Part shown: positions 33,473-40,504 of the stretch, piece by piece
Layout of the letters: every line of letters begins with the position of its first letter
Position numbering within the stretch: position 1 is the first letter of the stretch
Position numbers and translations under genes: made by a program
From: an uncultured Eubacteriales bacterium
GTDB taxonomy: Bacteria; Bacillota; Clostridia; Lachnospirales; Lachnospiraceae
DNA: 43,578 nucleotides
Assembly (NCBI GenBank): GCA_900316115.1
Contig: ONBN01000013.1
Span: 1 to 43,578 of the forward strand
Reading direction: 5' to 3'
Notes under the pieces: generated by a model
What the model was told of the DNA's origin: nothing
The model's database searches: none
The model's input: only the letters and a program-made list of their open reading frames with translations

Positions 33473-34659
33473 ACTCGATTCTCCTTTTCCGGCCGTAGAA
33501 TCAGCCCTTTTTCCTCTCTGAACCTTATATCTATCAGTTCCATCAGTTCTTTTTCAGACTGAATATCTGACTCATATGGATATACTGCTGCCTGCTTTTC
33601 AAACCTCTTCTGCAGCTCTTTTCCCTTGGAAACATCCTGGTCTTTTAGAAGCGCAAGCCCATACTGTGTCCGTGTCACGGAAAAGAGGCTCTTCCCATAA
33701 ATTTTCATAAACTTCTGCTGTTCCTTATCCAGAAGTACATCCAGGACTTCTTCATTTCTCTCTCCTAACAGCTGACACAGGATCCCATCACAAGCCAACA
33801 GCTTTCTGTGCAGGTCAATGATCCCGTTTTCAGTGTGCAGCAGCTTTTCTATCTGATGATCTGCTTCTTCAAATCTATGTTCATCCATCAGCCGGTTGCA
33901 TACAAAAACCCCAATTGCAGCAGACAAAGGATTTTGCATATCTTCATCTGACGGCATCTGAAACCATTCCTCCGGCAGTTCTTTCAGCCTTCTGCCTCTG
34001 GAAACCTCCTGGTTGATCTGCATCTGGATTCTGAAGGCACGCAAAGCCCCTGGAAACTTTCGGATCGTCCAGGCATTATAGCCATCATTGGGCATTCCAC
34101 CCATAACTGCTGGAATCCCATTCAAAAGTATAAAAGCGCACCCCATTAAGGCAATGATCAGGAAACATTCTGCCCCATATGGATGCGGTTTCCAGAGTGC
34201 CAGACCGATCACAAGACAGATCAGGGACACCAGAAAATTCATCAAAACACCACCCAGATTGTACAACACATAGGGCATTTTCCCATTGATCAGCTCCGGT
34301 GGATCCAGCAGGCACTGCCCGGCCGTCCCCGGGATATGCAGCTTCTTCCATTGAAATCCCTGCTCTGTTTTTAACAGGATCCTGTTCCCTATCCTGAAAG
34401 AACTAAACTTATATCCGGTGAGCATGCCGAATACCAGATGACCTCCTTCATGCACCAGAATATGTAAAAACATACCAGCATAAATTGCCCCCAGCACGAT
34501 TAAAATATTCAGCACAAATGTCCACATGCTCCCATTTCTAATACTGTCGGTTTTATCCGCTATCTTAACCATCAGAAAACCGCCTGCTGCACCCACAGCT
34601 AATCCAAGCAATCCACCTACAAACGTAGACAGCCATTTCTTTTTATTTTTCTTTTTCAT
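33469..34659 (-). CDS. M50-like membrane metalloprotease
   Basis: 396 aa. The zinc motif HEGGH (HExxH) is at residues 70-74 inside a hydrophobic segment, flanked by helices at 15-32 and 48-68. The second conserved segment of the site-2 protease family appears as GGMPNDGYNAW near 205, with the Asp in NDG taking the place of the third zinc ligand. Residues after about 210 form a soluble domain of about 180 aa of unknown role. It could cleave a membrane-embedded substrate such as a regulator or a peptide exported by the ABC transporter. It lies 4 nt into the ATPase gene and 50 nt after the DUF3169 gene. Confidence 0.85.
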   Translation of the reverse strand: MKKKNKKKWLSTFVGGLLGLAVGAAGGFLMVKIADKTDSIRNGSMWTFVLNILIVLGAIYAGMFLHILVHEGGHLVFGMLTGYKFSSFRIGNRILLKTEQGFQWKKLHIPGTAGQCLLDPPELINGKMPYVLYNLGGVLMNFLVSLICLVIGLALWKPHPYGAECFLIIALMGCAFILLNGIPAVMGGMPNDGYNAWTIRKFPGALRAFRIQMQINQEVSRGRRLKELPEEWFQMPSDEDMQNPLSAAIGVFVCNRLMDEHRFEEADHQIEKLLHTENGIIDLHRKLLACDGILCQLLGERNEEVLDVLLDKEQQKFMKIYGKSLFSVTRTQYGLALLKDQDVSKGKELQKRFEKQAAVYPYESDIQSEKELMELIDIRFREEKGLILRPEKENRV

Positions 34660-34709
34660 TCCTTTTTCCTTCCTACAATATATTTATGGTTAATACCCCT
34701 GATTGCCGC

Positions 34710-35522
34710 TTATCGAAGCTTCTCTCCCTTTTTCATCATACAACCTTTACAGTAGGTGATGCTCACTACCATCCAGACAATTGCCAGCATTACGATTGCC
34801 ATGATCCCTGTATTCCAGATCATCTGGAATACCATCGCCAACGCTGTCAGGATGGGAAGCAGCCTGATAATACACATATAGGCCTTGTAGCTCCCCTGGT
34901 AAATTGCTTCCTTTTCGGCCTCGTCACAGCTCTCCAGCCATTGCCGGGCAAACTTCCTTGATGCCGGATCCCCCTTCTTCTGAGGATAAATCCTCTGGAT
35001 ACGCTTAATTACCCTGATCTGGCCAATACCAATATATAAAAAAGTAATTACAAAAACTACCATCCCTGCTAACCAAAAATATGCCTGCCAGTCTTCCACT
35101 GTATCAATATAATGAGCGGAATAGCTAGTGCTTAAAATCAGAATGTCCAGGATCATAAAAATATTATGTACAATATTGGTAATGCCATAGATCCGGTCCA
35201 GGTCATACTCCAACCGGTCATTCTCATCTTCTTCCTCCACGCCTTCCAGCCGCTGTTCGATTGCTTTCATCTGATGCAGTGCCCATTCATTCCAGATAAT
35301 ACAAACAACAAACAGGATCAGAAGGATAAAAAACATCCTTTCACGGATTCCCAAAACCAGCATCTGTGCTGCATCCTGGATGGTTTGTCCCAATGGCGCG
35401 CCATGATTCAGATAGCTCATCCCGCCGCCAAGAAAACCTCCAAAGATCATTGCCGCCAGCATGATCAGTCCATATTTCAAATAGGTATTCATCTTTCTTT
35501 TATTTACTTTATCTTTCTTCAT
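34710..35522 (-). CDS. DUF3169-family membrane protein
   Basis: 270 aa from ATG 35522, chosen because GGAGG is 6 nt upstream; the ATG at 35528 directly abuts the SD. A basic N-terminus (KKDKVNKRKMNTYLK), then about six transmembrane helices in pairs (16-34, 50-75, 115-130, 145-165, 215-250) and a charged loop (KRIQRIYPQKKGDPASRKFARQW). The pattern fits DUF3169, a family of unknown function often next to XRE regulators. It overlaps the end of the XRE gene by 14 nt, so the two are coupled. Confidence 0.82.
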   Translation of the reverse strand: MKKDKVNKRKMNTYLKYGLIMLAAMIFGGFLGGGMSYLNHGAPLGQTIQDAAQMLVLGIRERMFFILLILFVVCIIWNEWALHQMKAIEQRLEGVEEEDENDRLEYDLDRIYGITNIVHNIFMILDILILSTSYSAHYIDTVEDWQAYFWLAGMVVFVITFLYIGIGQIRVIKRIQRIYPQKKGDPASRKFARQWLESCDEAEKEAIYQGSYKAYMCIIRLLPILTALAMVFQMIWNTGIMAIVMLAIVWMVVSITYCKGCMMKKGEKLR

Positions 35523-35727
35523 CTTCATCCTCCAAATAGCTGAATATATCCTCCACCTGAACCTGACAGATCTGTGCCAGCTTCAGGGCAAGTGTTACCG
35601 ATGGGGAATAGTCGCCTCTTTCGATCAGGCTGATGGTCTGTCTGGATACTCCTGCAAGCTTCCCCATTTGCGCCTGATTGATCCCAAGTCTGGCTCTTTG
35701 TTCCTTCAGGTGATTCACCAACGGCAT
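35509..35727 (-). CDS. XRE-family transcriptional regulator, first gene of the operon
   Basis: 72 aa, a bare helix-turn-helix of the Cro/CI type (LGINQAQMGKLAGVSRQTISLIERGDYSPSVTLALKLAQICQVQVEDIF). GGGAGG lies 7 nt before ATG 35727. As the first gene behind a promoter covered by three matching palindromes, it probably represses its own operon. The small proteins of this type (YozG/SlrR-like size) usually dimerise and act on such palindromes. What relieves repression is not known. Confidence 0.92.
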   Translation of the reverse strand: MPLVNHLKEQRARLGINQAQMGKLAGVSRQTISLIERGDYSPSVTLALKLAQICQVQVEDIFSYLEDEDEER

Positions 35728-35791
35728 TCACATTCCTCCCTTTCATTTTTCTTTTGTCATTTTATTTCGTCACTTTCATTTCTTCTATTTT

Positions 35792-35811
35792 ATGACTTGT
35801 ATTTTTGTCAT
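35792..35811. promoter_or_regulatory. Operator 3 of the XRE operon
   Basis: ATGAC and GTCAT arms 10 nt apart (ATGACTTGTATTTTTGTCAT). It shares 14 of 20 bases with operator 2. Centre is 21 bp from operator 2, two helical turns, so proteins would lie on the same face. Confidence 0.6.
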
Positions 35812-35812
35812 T

Positions 35813-35832
35813 ATGACAAATTTTCTTGTCAT
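35813..35832. promoter_or_regulatory. Operator 2 of the XRE operon
   Basis: Perfect inverted repeat ATGACAA-N6-TTGTCAT just downstream of the -10. Its centre lies 31 bp from operator 1 and 21 bp from operator 3. Confidence 0.7.
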
Positions 35833-35834
35833 CC

Positions 35835-35863
35835 AATATAGCATTGACAAATATACTTGTCAA
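35835..35863 (-). promoter_or_regulatory. Promoter and operator 1 of the XRE–DUF3169–M50–ABC operon
   Basis: Minus strand: perfect -35 TTGACA (35863-35858), 17-nt spacer, -10 TATATT (35840-35835). The -35 is itself the first arm of a perfect palindrome TTGACAA-N6-TTGTCAA (35844-35863), operator 1, so repressor and RNA polymerase exclude each other. The leader to ATG 35727 is about 100 nt. Confidence 0.85.
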
Positions 35864-35885
35864 CATATTTTTAAACTGGTGAGTT

Positions 35886-36012
35886 GCAAACCGAGATTCC
35901 CGTTTGAAAGCCAAGAATCCCATTTGGTAAATAAAATTCTTGTTTTGTAACCGAGATTCCCGATTTGTAAATGAAAATCCCATTTTGTAAGCAAACTTCC
36001 CGATTTTCATTT
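35886..36012. repeat. Degenerate tandem array of six roughly 20-bp units
   Basis: Upstream of the XRE promoter, units of 20-22 bp follow one another, best seen on the minus strand as AAA-TSGGRA-T..., each ending TTTAC or TTTGC. Two units (near 35891 and 35952) share the core CCGAGATTCCCG exactly. There are no unique spacers, so it is not CRISPR. The period is two helical turns. An 82-codon open frame (35762-36010, minus) runs through it but overlaps the operators and lacks an SD. Confidence 0.6.
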
Positions 36013-36159
36013 ATATTGTGGCATGCTATAATACGTTCAGCAATAAATTTGCGTACGACAACCAGAGATCAATTCCCTCTCGAAATTTTTGTATTCGGAG
36101 AATCCATCCCTGTTTTTGTTTGTTCTGTTGTCTTTTTCTGGCGGCACATTGCAAATTTA

Positions 36160-37500
36160 TCTGTTACTTTTTGAGAAGTTTGGGTTTCAGGATGATGTTT
36201 TCGGCGGCAACCGGTCTGCATCCAAGTTTCCTGAGAACATCTTCTCCGTAATAAAAGCTGAACGTTTCGTATGGGCTACGGTTGTTCAGCTTTTTTCTTT
36301 TGTAAGAATTGATATGATCCATCATCAGAAAAATATCCTCTTGTGTCAGATCATCAAAGCTGCTTCCTTTTGGCAGAATACGGCGTATCAGTTCATGGTT
36401 TACTTCACAGGCTCCTTTTTGATATGGAGCGCTTGGATCACAGTAAAATACATTGGTTCTGTTCCGTGGGATAGTTTCCCGTTTTTCAATCTCTTTAGGA
36501 TTTGAAAATTCACTTCCGTTATCTGTAAGGATAACCGGAAACAATTGTGAAAATGTTTCATATCCAAGGATTTTATCTAACAGATTTATGATCTGTATGA
36601 CGGACGCAGATGTATTGGACTCCCGCAGAAATGCCAGCATAAGACTTGTTTCAACGAAATGTATAGTCAACAGGCATTTGCCTCCTATACGGCCGATCAC
36701 GCTGTCCATCTGCACGACAGTAGTTTCCGGATTGTCCACAAGGAACTTCTGAAAATCCGTATAGTTCCGTCCAATTCTGCAGCCTCTGTCTACCTTAAAC
36801 TCAGGCTTTTTATAACGTGGGCGATACTTAACTTTGCGGGGCAGATCAATGTTTCGGACATCGAAAAGTTGTGCATCAACATAATTGTATAATGTTTTTT
36901 CACTACACATGATCTCATCTACATGGTCAAGATAGATCTGATGAAGCGACTGTCCATTTCTGACTAATGGACTGATGATCTGATTAATTCTGGCTATATC
37001 ATCTTCATTGGATAAAATGCCTGTTCAGGATTCTGAAATAGACTGGTATGACTTCTCATGCGCATCTGCCGGATCATAGATCCGTTTGAGCAGTGTGCAC
37101 TTCGGAAGTTTTCCGCATCCATTGCAGACATACGGCGGCTTTGTTTTAACTGAACAGATCTCTTCTGTAAAATCAGGACAGTGCAGTGTACATTCAGAAC
37201 ATAGGCTGCATTTATATGCCGACTGATGGTTACAACTGGTTCCGCATAATTTTTTAGCTTTACAGATAGTGCGGAATTTACAAGGATTATAAGGATATCC
37301 GGGACGACCACTTTTCTTGTCATAGGAATATTTTTTAATTTCCTTTGCAATCGTAGTACGGTCTTTCCCTAATTCTTTTCCAATAGCGCCAAAGGAAGCA
37401 TTCTCCTGAATGCGCTGAGCAATGATCAATCGATCTTCATATGATAAAAACTTTGACATGGCAGTTCCTTTCTGACCGCCAGAAATCAAAGAATAACAGA
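36160..37500 (-). mobile_element. IS30-family insertion sequence (inactive), ends tentative
   Basis: The element contains one transposase gene with an internal stop. Imperfect inverted repeats TCTGTTACTTTTTGAGA (36160-36176) and the complement of AATCAAAGAATAACAGA (37484-37500) agree at 13 of 17 positions and bracket the gene closely, so they may be the terminal repeats. No clear target duplication was found. Boundaries are therefore only an estimate. Confidence 0.4.
36164..37459 (-). pseudogene. IS30-family transposase broken by a single in-frame TGA
   Basis: The reading frame from ATG 37459 (MSKFLSYEDRLIIAQRIQE, an IS30-type helix-turn-helix) to the stop at 36164 is continuous except for a TGA at 37027-37025. 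The residues flanking it read ...SISES-stop-TGILSNEDD; related transposases commonly have Arg here, so CGA to TGA is the simplest origin. Downstream residues supply the DDE catalytic triad: VVQMDS, LTDNGSEF and ACEVNHE. A Cys-rich segment (CxxC pairs) lies before the break. Full length would be 431 codons. Both halves are otherwise intact, so the inactivation looks recent. Restart at a downstream ATG (36910) could still give a domain lacking DNA-binding parts. Confidence 0.85.
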
Positions 37501-37530
37501 AAAGAGACCAACTATCCAGTCAGCCTCTTT

Positions 37531-37577
37531 GATTTGTAAGGGAAAATCCATATCTTTTCTTTACATTGATTTTCATT
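37531..37577. repeat. Copy of an array motif on the far side of the IS element
   Basis: GATTTGTAA-GG-GAAAATCC (37531-37549) matches the array unit GATTTGTAA-AT-GAAAATCC (35962-35980) in 17 of 19 bases, and GATTTTCATT (37568-37577) recurs from 36002-36011. The two pairs are 37-40 nt apart on both sides. Confidence 0.5.
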
Positions 37578-37710
37578 AACTATTATACTTGTCCAAGATA
37601 GCAGGTATGGAATCTTGGATTACAATTCACGCATATTTTTAAACTTACAGCAGTGAAATGTTACAGATTTTCCTGTAGCATAAACCTCAAAGATATGGTA
37701 AGATAACTTT

Positions 37711-37818
37711 AAGAGCCTGCATAAACTGAAATAAAGTGCAGGTTCTCTCACTCAATCATGAGATATGGCAGATCGGGTCACAACCACAGATCCCGGTCAA
37801 CGCATCACCCAGTATCTC
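37711..37818 (+). other. Structured leader upstream of the secreted-protein gene
   Basis: Two stem-loops precede the gene at 37844. The first has CCTGCA (37716-37721) pairing with TGCAGG (37737-37742). The second has GAGATA (37760-37765) pairing with TATCTC (37813-37818), GG with CC, and inside it ATCGGG (37772-37777) with CCCGGT (37792-37797). No known riboswitch was recognised. The remainder of the 384 bases between the transposase start and this gene holds nothing else clear besides the repeat at 37531-37577. Confidence 0.5.
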
Positions 37819-37843
37819 AATGAAAATTAAAATGGAGGTAGCT

Positions 37844-39505
37844 ATGAAAAAAATGAAGAAACTGGCAGCACTGGCATCTGCTGCAATCCTTGGTGTTTCC
37901 GCAGTTCCGTACAACGTACTGGCTGCCGGCTCCTATGCTGAAGCAGAAAAATCAGCACTGGATAAAGCCCTTGAAACATTCCGCGCTGTTTATGGTAAAA
38001 GTGTGGAGATCAGCAAGAAAACTTATGAAGGACAGGGTGTTGATTTCTCCCTGAAGATCGAAGACGGAGCTAAGACTCTTCTCGCTGCACTCTTACCTAC
38101 TGTAGATATTTCCTGGCTTGACTCAATTGGCTTTACCGGAGATGTAACTCTTGAATCATCCAAGGTGGGCGAAGATTTCACTTTGAAAGTAAATGACAAA
38201 GATATCTGTACTGCACAGCTGTATATGGATGTAGCCACAATGGATATGTACATGAGTATGCCGGAGCTTTTTGACGGCTATATTAAGATCAATGCTAATG
38301 ACGCTGCAGAAAAAGAAGCAGAAGCAGCAGAGGACGCAGCTGACGATCTGGATATTTCCGTAACAGACAATCTTCCGGTAGACACAGAGAATCTTTCCGA
38401 ATACATGGATACTATGATGAAATTTCAGGAATCCATGCCTGAAGCTGACACAGTTTCCAATATGATCGATAAATATCTTTCTATTGCAGTAGATCATGCA
38501 GCAGAGACAGAAACTGGCAGCGAAACACTTTCTGTTGATACTGTAAGTGCAGACTGCACCACTATGGAAGGCACTATTTCCGGTGAGAACCTTCTTCCAG
38601 CTTTAACAGATATGGTTGAGGCACTGAAGGATGACGAGGATTTCAAATCCATTTTTGAATCTGTAGCTATCCTTGCACCAGATGCAGACTATACTTATGA
38701 CGATTTCCAGAGCAGTCTGGATGATATCCTTGAGTCTCTTCAGTCTGAAGACATTTCAACAGATGACATTACCCAGAGCTTTACTTCCAAGATCTGGATC
38801 GATGGAGATGACAATGTAGTTGGACACGAGTTTTCCTATGCAGACGAGGACGGCACTCATCCATTCTTCCTCTATCAGAAACCAACAGATGGAGATAATG
38901 CCGGATACCGTTTACACGCAGGTTTAGACGACAGCAGCATTGATATCGTAGGAAGCGGTCAGGTAACAGATGGCACCTTAAATGGCTACTATGAACTTTC
39001 CGTTAATTCCCAGCCGATTCTTGGTGTTACTGTTTCAGATTATGATACCGAGTCCCTGAAGACCGAAGGTCTTGTACATGGTTCTTATGAATTTTCTATT
39101 TTCCAGGGTGATATGGATGACTCTACCTATGAGACCATCAGTGCTTTCGGTATTAAGCTGAACTTAGATGGCCGGAACTATTCACTGGATCTTTCCATGA
39201 GTGGTACACCTCTGGCAACTCTGTCTGTATCTGTTCATGATGCTGATCCTGTGACCTTCGTGGATTCTTCTGAGATGGATCCGATCTATGATGAAGACAA
39301 TTTAAACAGTGATACCTTTACTTCCGCAGTAAATGTTGATACTGTTCTGCAGGCCCTGACAGATGCAGGTATGCCAGCTGATTTCTTTGATACCCTGACA
39401 AACGGTACCTCTGGTTCTGAAGAAGTAGATACAGATACTGTTGACGATACTTTCACAGATGACACTGCAGATGATGACACAGAAATTGGTGACACTGCAG
39501 AATAA
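37844..39505 (+). CDS. Acidic secreted protein of unknown function
   Basis: 553 aa from ATG 37844 (GGAGG 5 nt upstream). A signal peptide (MKKMKKLAALASAAILGVSAVPYNVLAA) is followed by a mature protein rich in Asp, Glu, Ser and Thr. There are alternating beta-like stretches (VDFSLKIEDG, GDVTLESSKVGEDFTLKV). The tail is a run of Asp/Thr (VDDTFTDDTADDDTEIGD) with no LPXTG sorting signal. The Asp-rich tail could bind calcium or keep the protein soluble. No family recognised. It stands alone, between the IS remnant and a terminator, with its own structured leader. Confidence 0.85.
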   Translation: MKKMKKLAALASAAILGVSAVPYNVLAAGSYAEAEKSALDKALETFRAVYGKSVEISKKTYEGQGVDFSLKIEDGAKTLLAALLPTVDISWLDSIGFTGDVTLESSKVGEDFTLKVNDKDICTAQLYMDVATMDMYMSMPELFDGYIKINANDAAEKEAEAAEDAADDLDISVTDNLPVDTENLSEYMDTMMKFQESMPEADTVSNMIDKYLSIAVDHAAETETGSETLSVDTVSADCTTMEGTISGENLLPALTDMVEALKDDEDFKSIFESVAILAPDADYTYDDFQSSLDDILESLQSEDISTDDITQSFTSKIWIDGDDNVVGHEFSYADEDGTHPFFLYQKPTDGDNAGYRLHAGLDDSSIDIVGSGQVTDGTLNGYYELSVNSQPILGVTVSDYDTESLKTEGLVHGSYEFSIFQGDMDDSTYETISAFGIKLNLDGRNYSLDLSMSGTPLATLSVSVHDADPVTFVDSSEMDPIYDEDNLNSDTFTSAVNVDTVLQALTDAGMPADFFDTLTNGTSGSEEVDTDTVDDTFTDDTADDDTEIGDTAE

Positions 39506-39584
39506 TTCTGCCAGCCAGCACAGCATATATTCAGAAACAGAGATGTAGATAAATATCATATCTGTGCTTTCCCATGAATAATTA

Positions 39585-39641
39585 AAAGATCCTGACACAG
39601 ACTGGGTTTTTATCCCTGTATCCTGTGCAGGATCTTTTTTT
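39585..39641. terminator. Strong bidirectional terminator
   Basis: AAAGATCCTGACACAG (39585-39600) pairs with CTGTGCAGGATCTTT (39623-39637; one bulge) and is followed by TTTTTTT on the plus strand. On the minus strand TTTT and an AT-rich stretch follow the stem. It serves the secreted-protein gene and the DUF2798 gene, which converge. Confidence 0.85.
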
Positions 39642-39692
39642 ATATCACCAGACTGTCTCCTAACCCGGCTGAACTTAAATCAAAAATGTGAC

Positions 39693-40151
39693 CTATTTTT
39701 CCGGAAACATTTTTCTAAAGATAAAGCGAATCAGTGGTCCACAGTACATAAGCTGCCAGAAAAAGGCTACTGGAAAATTCATGAAGGTTGTCTGTAACCA
39801 TACCGCAACGAATTGAGAACCAGCATTCTTAAATAATATTGTGGCAATTAAACTCATAACCGGACACATAATGCAGATAATCATAATTGAAATCGCAATT
39901 GTGATGGCAATTGGTCTGTCCTGTGGTGTTACAATACGAAATGCAAGCTTATGAGCCAGATTATCCACAATGAAAAATTCCAGTACAAATGCAACTGGCC
40001 ACATGATCTTCATTTCACCAAACGCCATAAGAAATACCTGATTGCTCATTCCACCGATGTTCAGGGAAATATTGTAGCAGATCATGGCATACACCATAAG
40101 AAAGGACATCATAAGGGTGAAAATAACATTTTGAAACTTTGTTTTTGGCAT
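39693..40151 (-). CDS. DUF2798-family membrane protein
   Basis: 152 aa from ATG 40151, set by AGGAG 9 nt upstream. Four transmembrane helices in two similar halves (FTLMMSFLMVYAMICYNIS and ISIMIICIMCPVMSLIATILF), with W/F-rich ends and a short basic tail. The pattern FQNVIFTLMMSFLMVYAMICYN is typical of the DUF2798 family, whose function is unknown. It is transcribed alone from a promoter with paired ACACAAGTGT sites, so it is probably induced by some stimulus. Confidence 0.82.
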   Translation of the reverse strand: MPKTKFQNVIFTLMMSFLMVYAMICYNISLNIGGMSNQVFLMAFGEMKIMWPVAFVLEFFIVDNLAHKLAFRIVTPQDRPIAITIAISIMIICIMCPVMSLIATILFKNAGSQFVAVWLQTTFMNFPVAFFWQLMYCGPLIRFIFRKMFPEK

Positions 40152-40190
40152 AAAATTGTTCTCCTTTTTTGAATTTTGGGCACAAAAAAG

Positions 40191-40236
40191 ACACTTGTGT
40201 TGTTCGTTATCAAGCATACACTTGTGTCGTTTCCAA
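40191..40236 (-). promoter_or_regulatory. Promoter with duplicated operator for the DUF2798 gene
   Basis: Minus strand: -35 TTGGAA (40236-40231), 17-nt spacer, -10 TTGATA (40213-40208). Two identical 10-mers ACACTTGTGT (plus strand 40191-40200 and 40218-40227), each a near-palindrome, lie 27 nt apart, one in the spacer and one downstream of the -10. This is the layout of a repressor-controlled promoter. Confidence 0.65.
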
Positions 40237-40400
40237 TTTTATACCAGAGCTATTTTGTTATTAAATTAAACGCATGTCGCCTACCGGCCACATTACCAAG
40301 TGACTATTATACCAGACAATCTGGAAAATGCAACCCCAAAAACGCAGCACCTAAACCCAGTCCCAAAACCATACAATTACTTTAAAATAAGCACTATCCC

Positions 40401-40500
40401 AATTAATTATATCGTATTGTTCGCTGCATTGTAGAAAAGATCTTGGTTATATATCTTTTCTACTACAATGCAGCCTGAACAATAATAAATATAATTAATT
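40401..40500. repeat. 100-bp palindromic element, possibly a MITE
   Basis: The outer 12-mers AATTAATTATAT and ATATAATTAATT, then ATTGTTC/GAACAAT, CTGCATTGTAG/CTACAATGCAG and AAAAGAT/ATCTTTT pair in order around an 11-nt loop: 37 bp of stem in 100 bases. It lies 4 nt past the kinase stop. No T-run follows either side, so it is not an ordinary terminator. The other bases between 40237 and 40400 hold nothing that I can identify. Confidence 0.7.
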
Positions 40501-40504
40501 TTCT

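Noticed and set aside
35762-36010. 82-codon open frame on the minus strand with repeated KRESR/MGF motifs
   Set aside because: It runs through the tandem repeat array and the three operators of the XRE promoter and has no ribosome binding site. The protein repeats only mirror the DNA repeats.
35886-36012. Possible CRISPR array
   Set aside because: Units of about 20 bp follow directly with no unique spacers, differ from each other, and no cas genes are present.
37025-37027. TGA in the IS30 transposase as a recoding or programmed read-through site
   Set aside because: IS30 transposases are made from one frame without recoding, and no stimulatory structure was noticed; a nonsense mutation is simpler.
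36994-37350. 118-codon frame overlapping the transposase N-terminal half
   Set aside because: It is in a different frame with no family resemblance; the true frame carries the IS30 helix-turn-helix and continues past the TGA.
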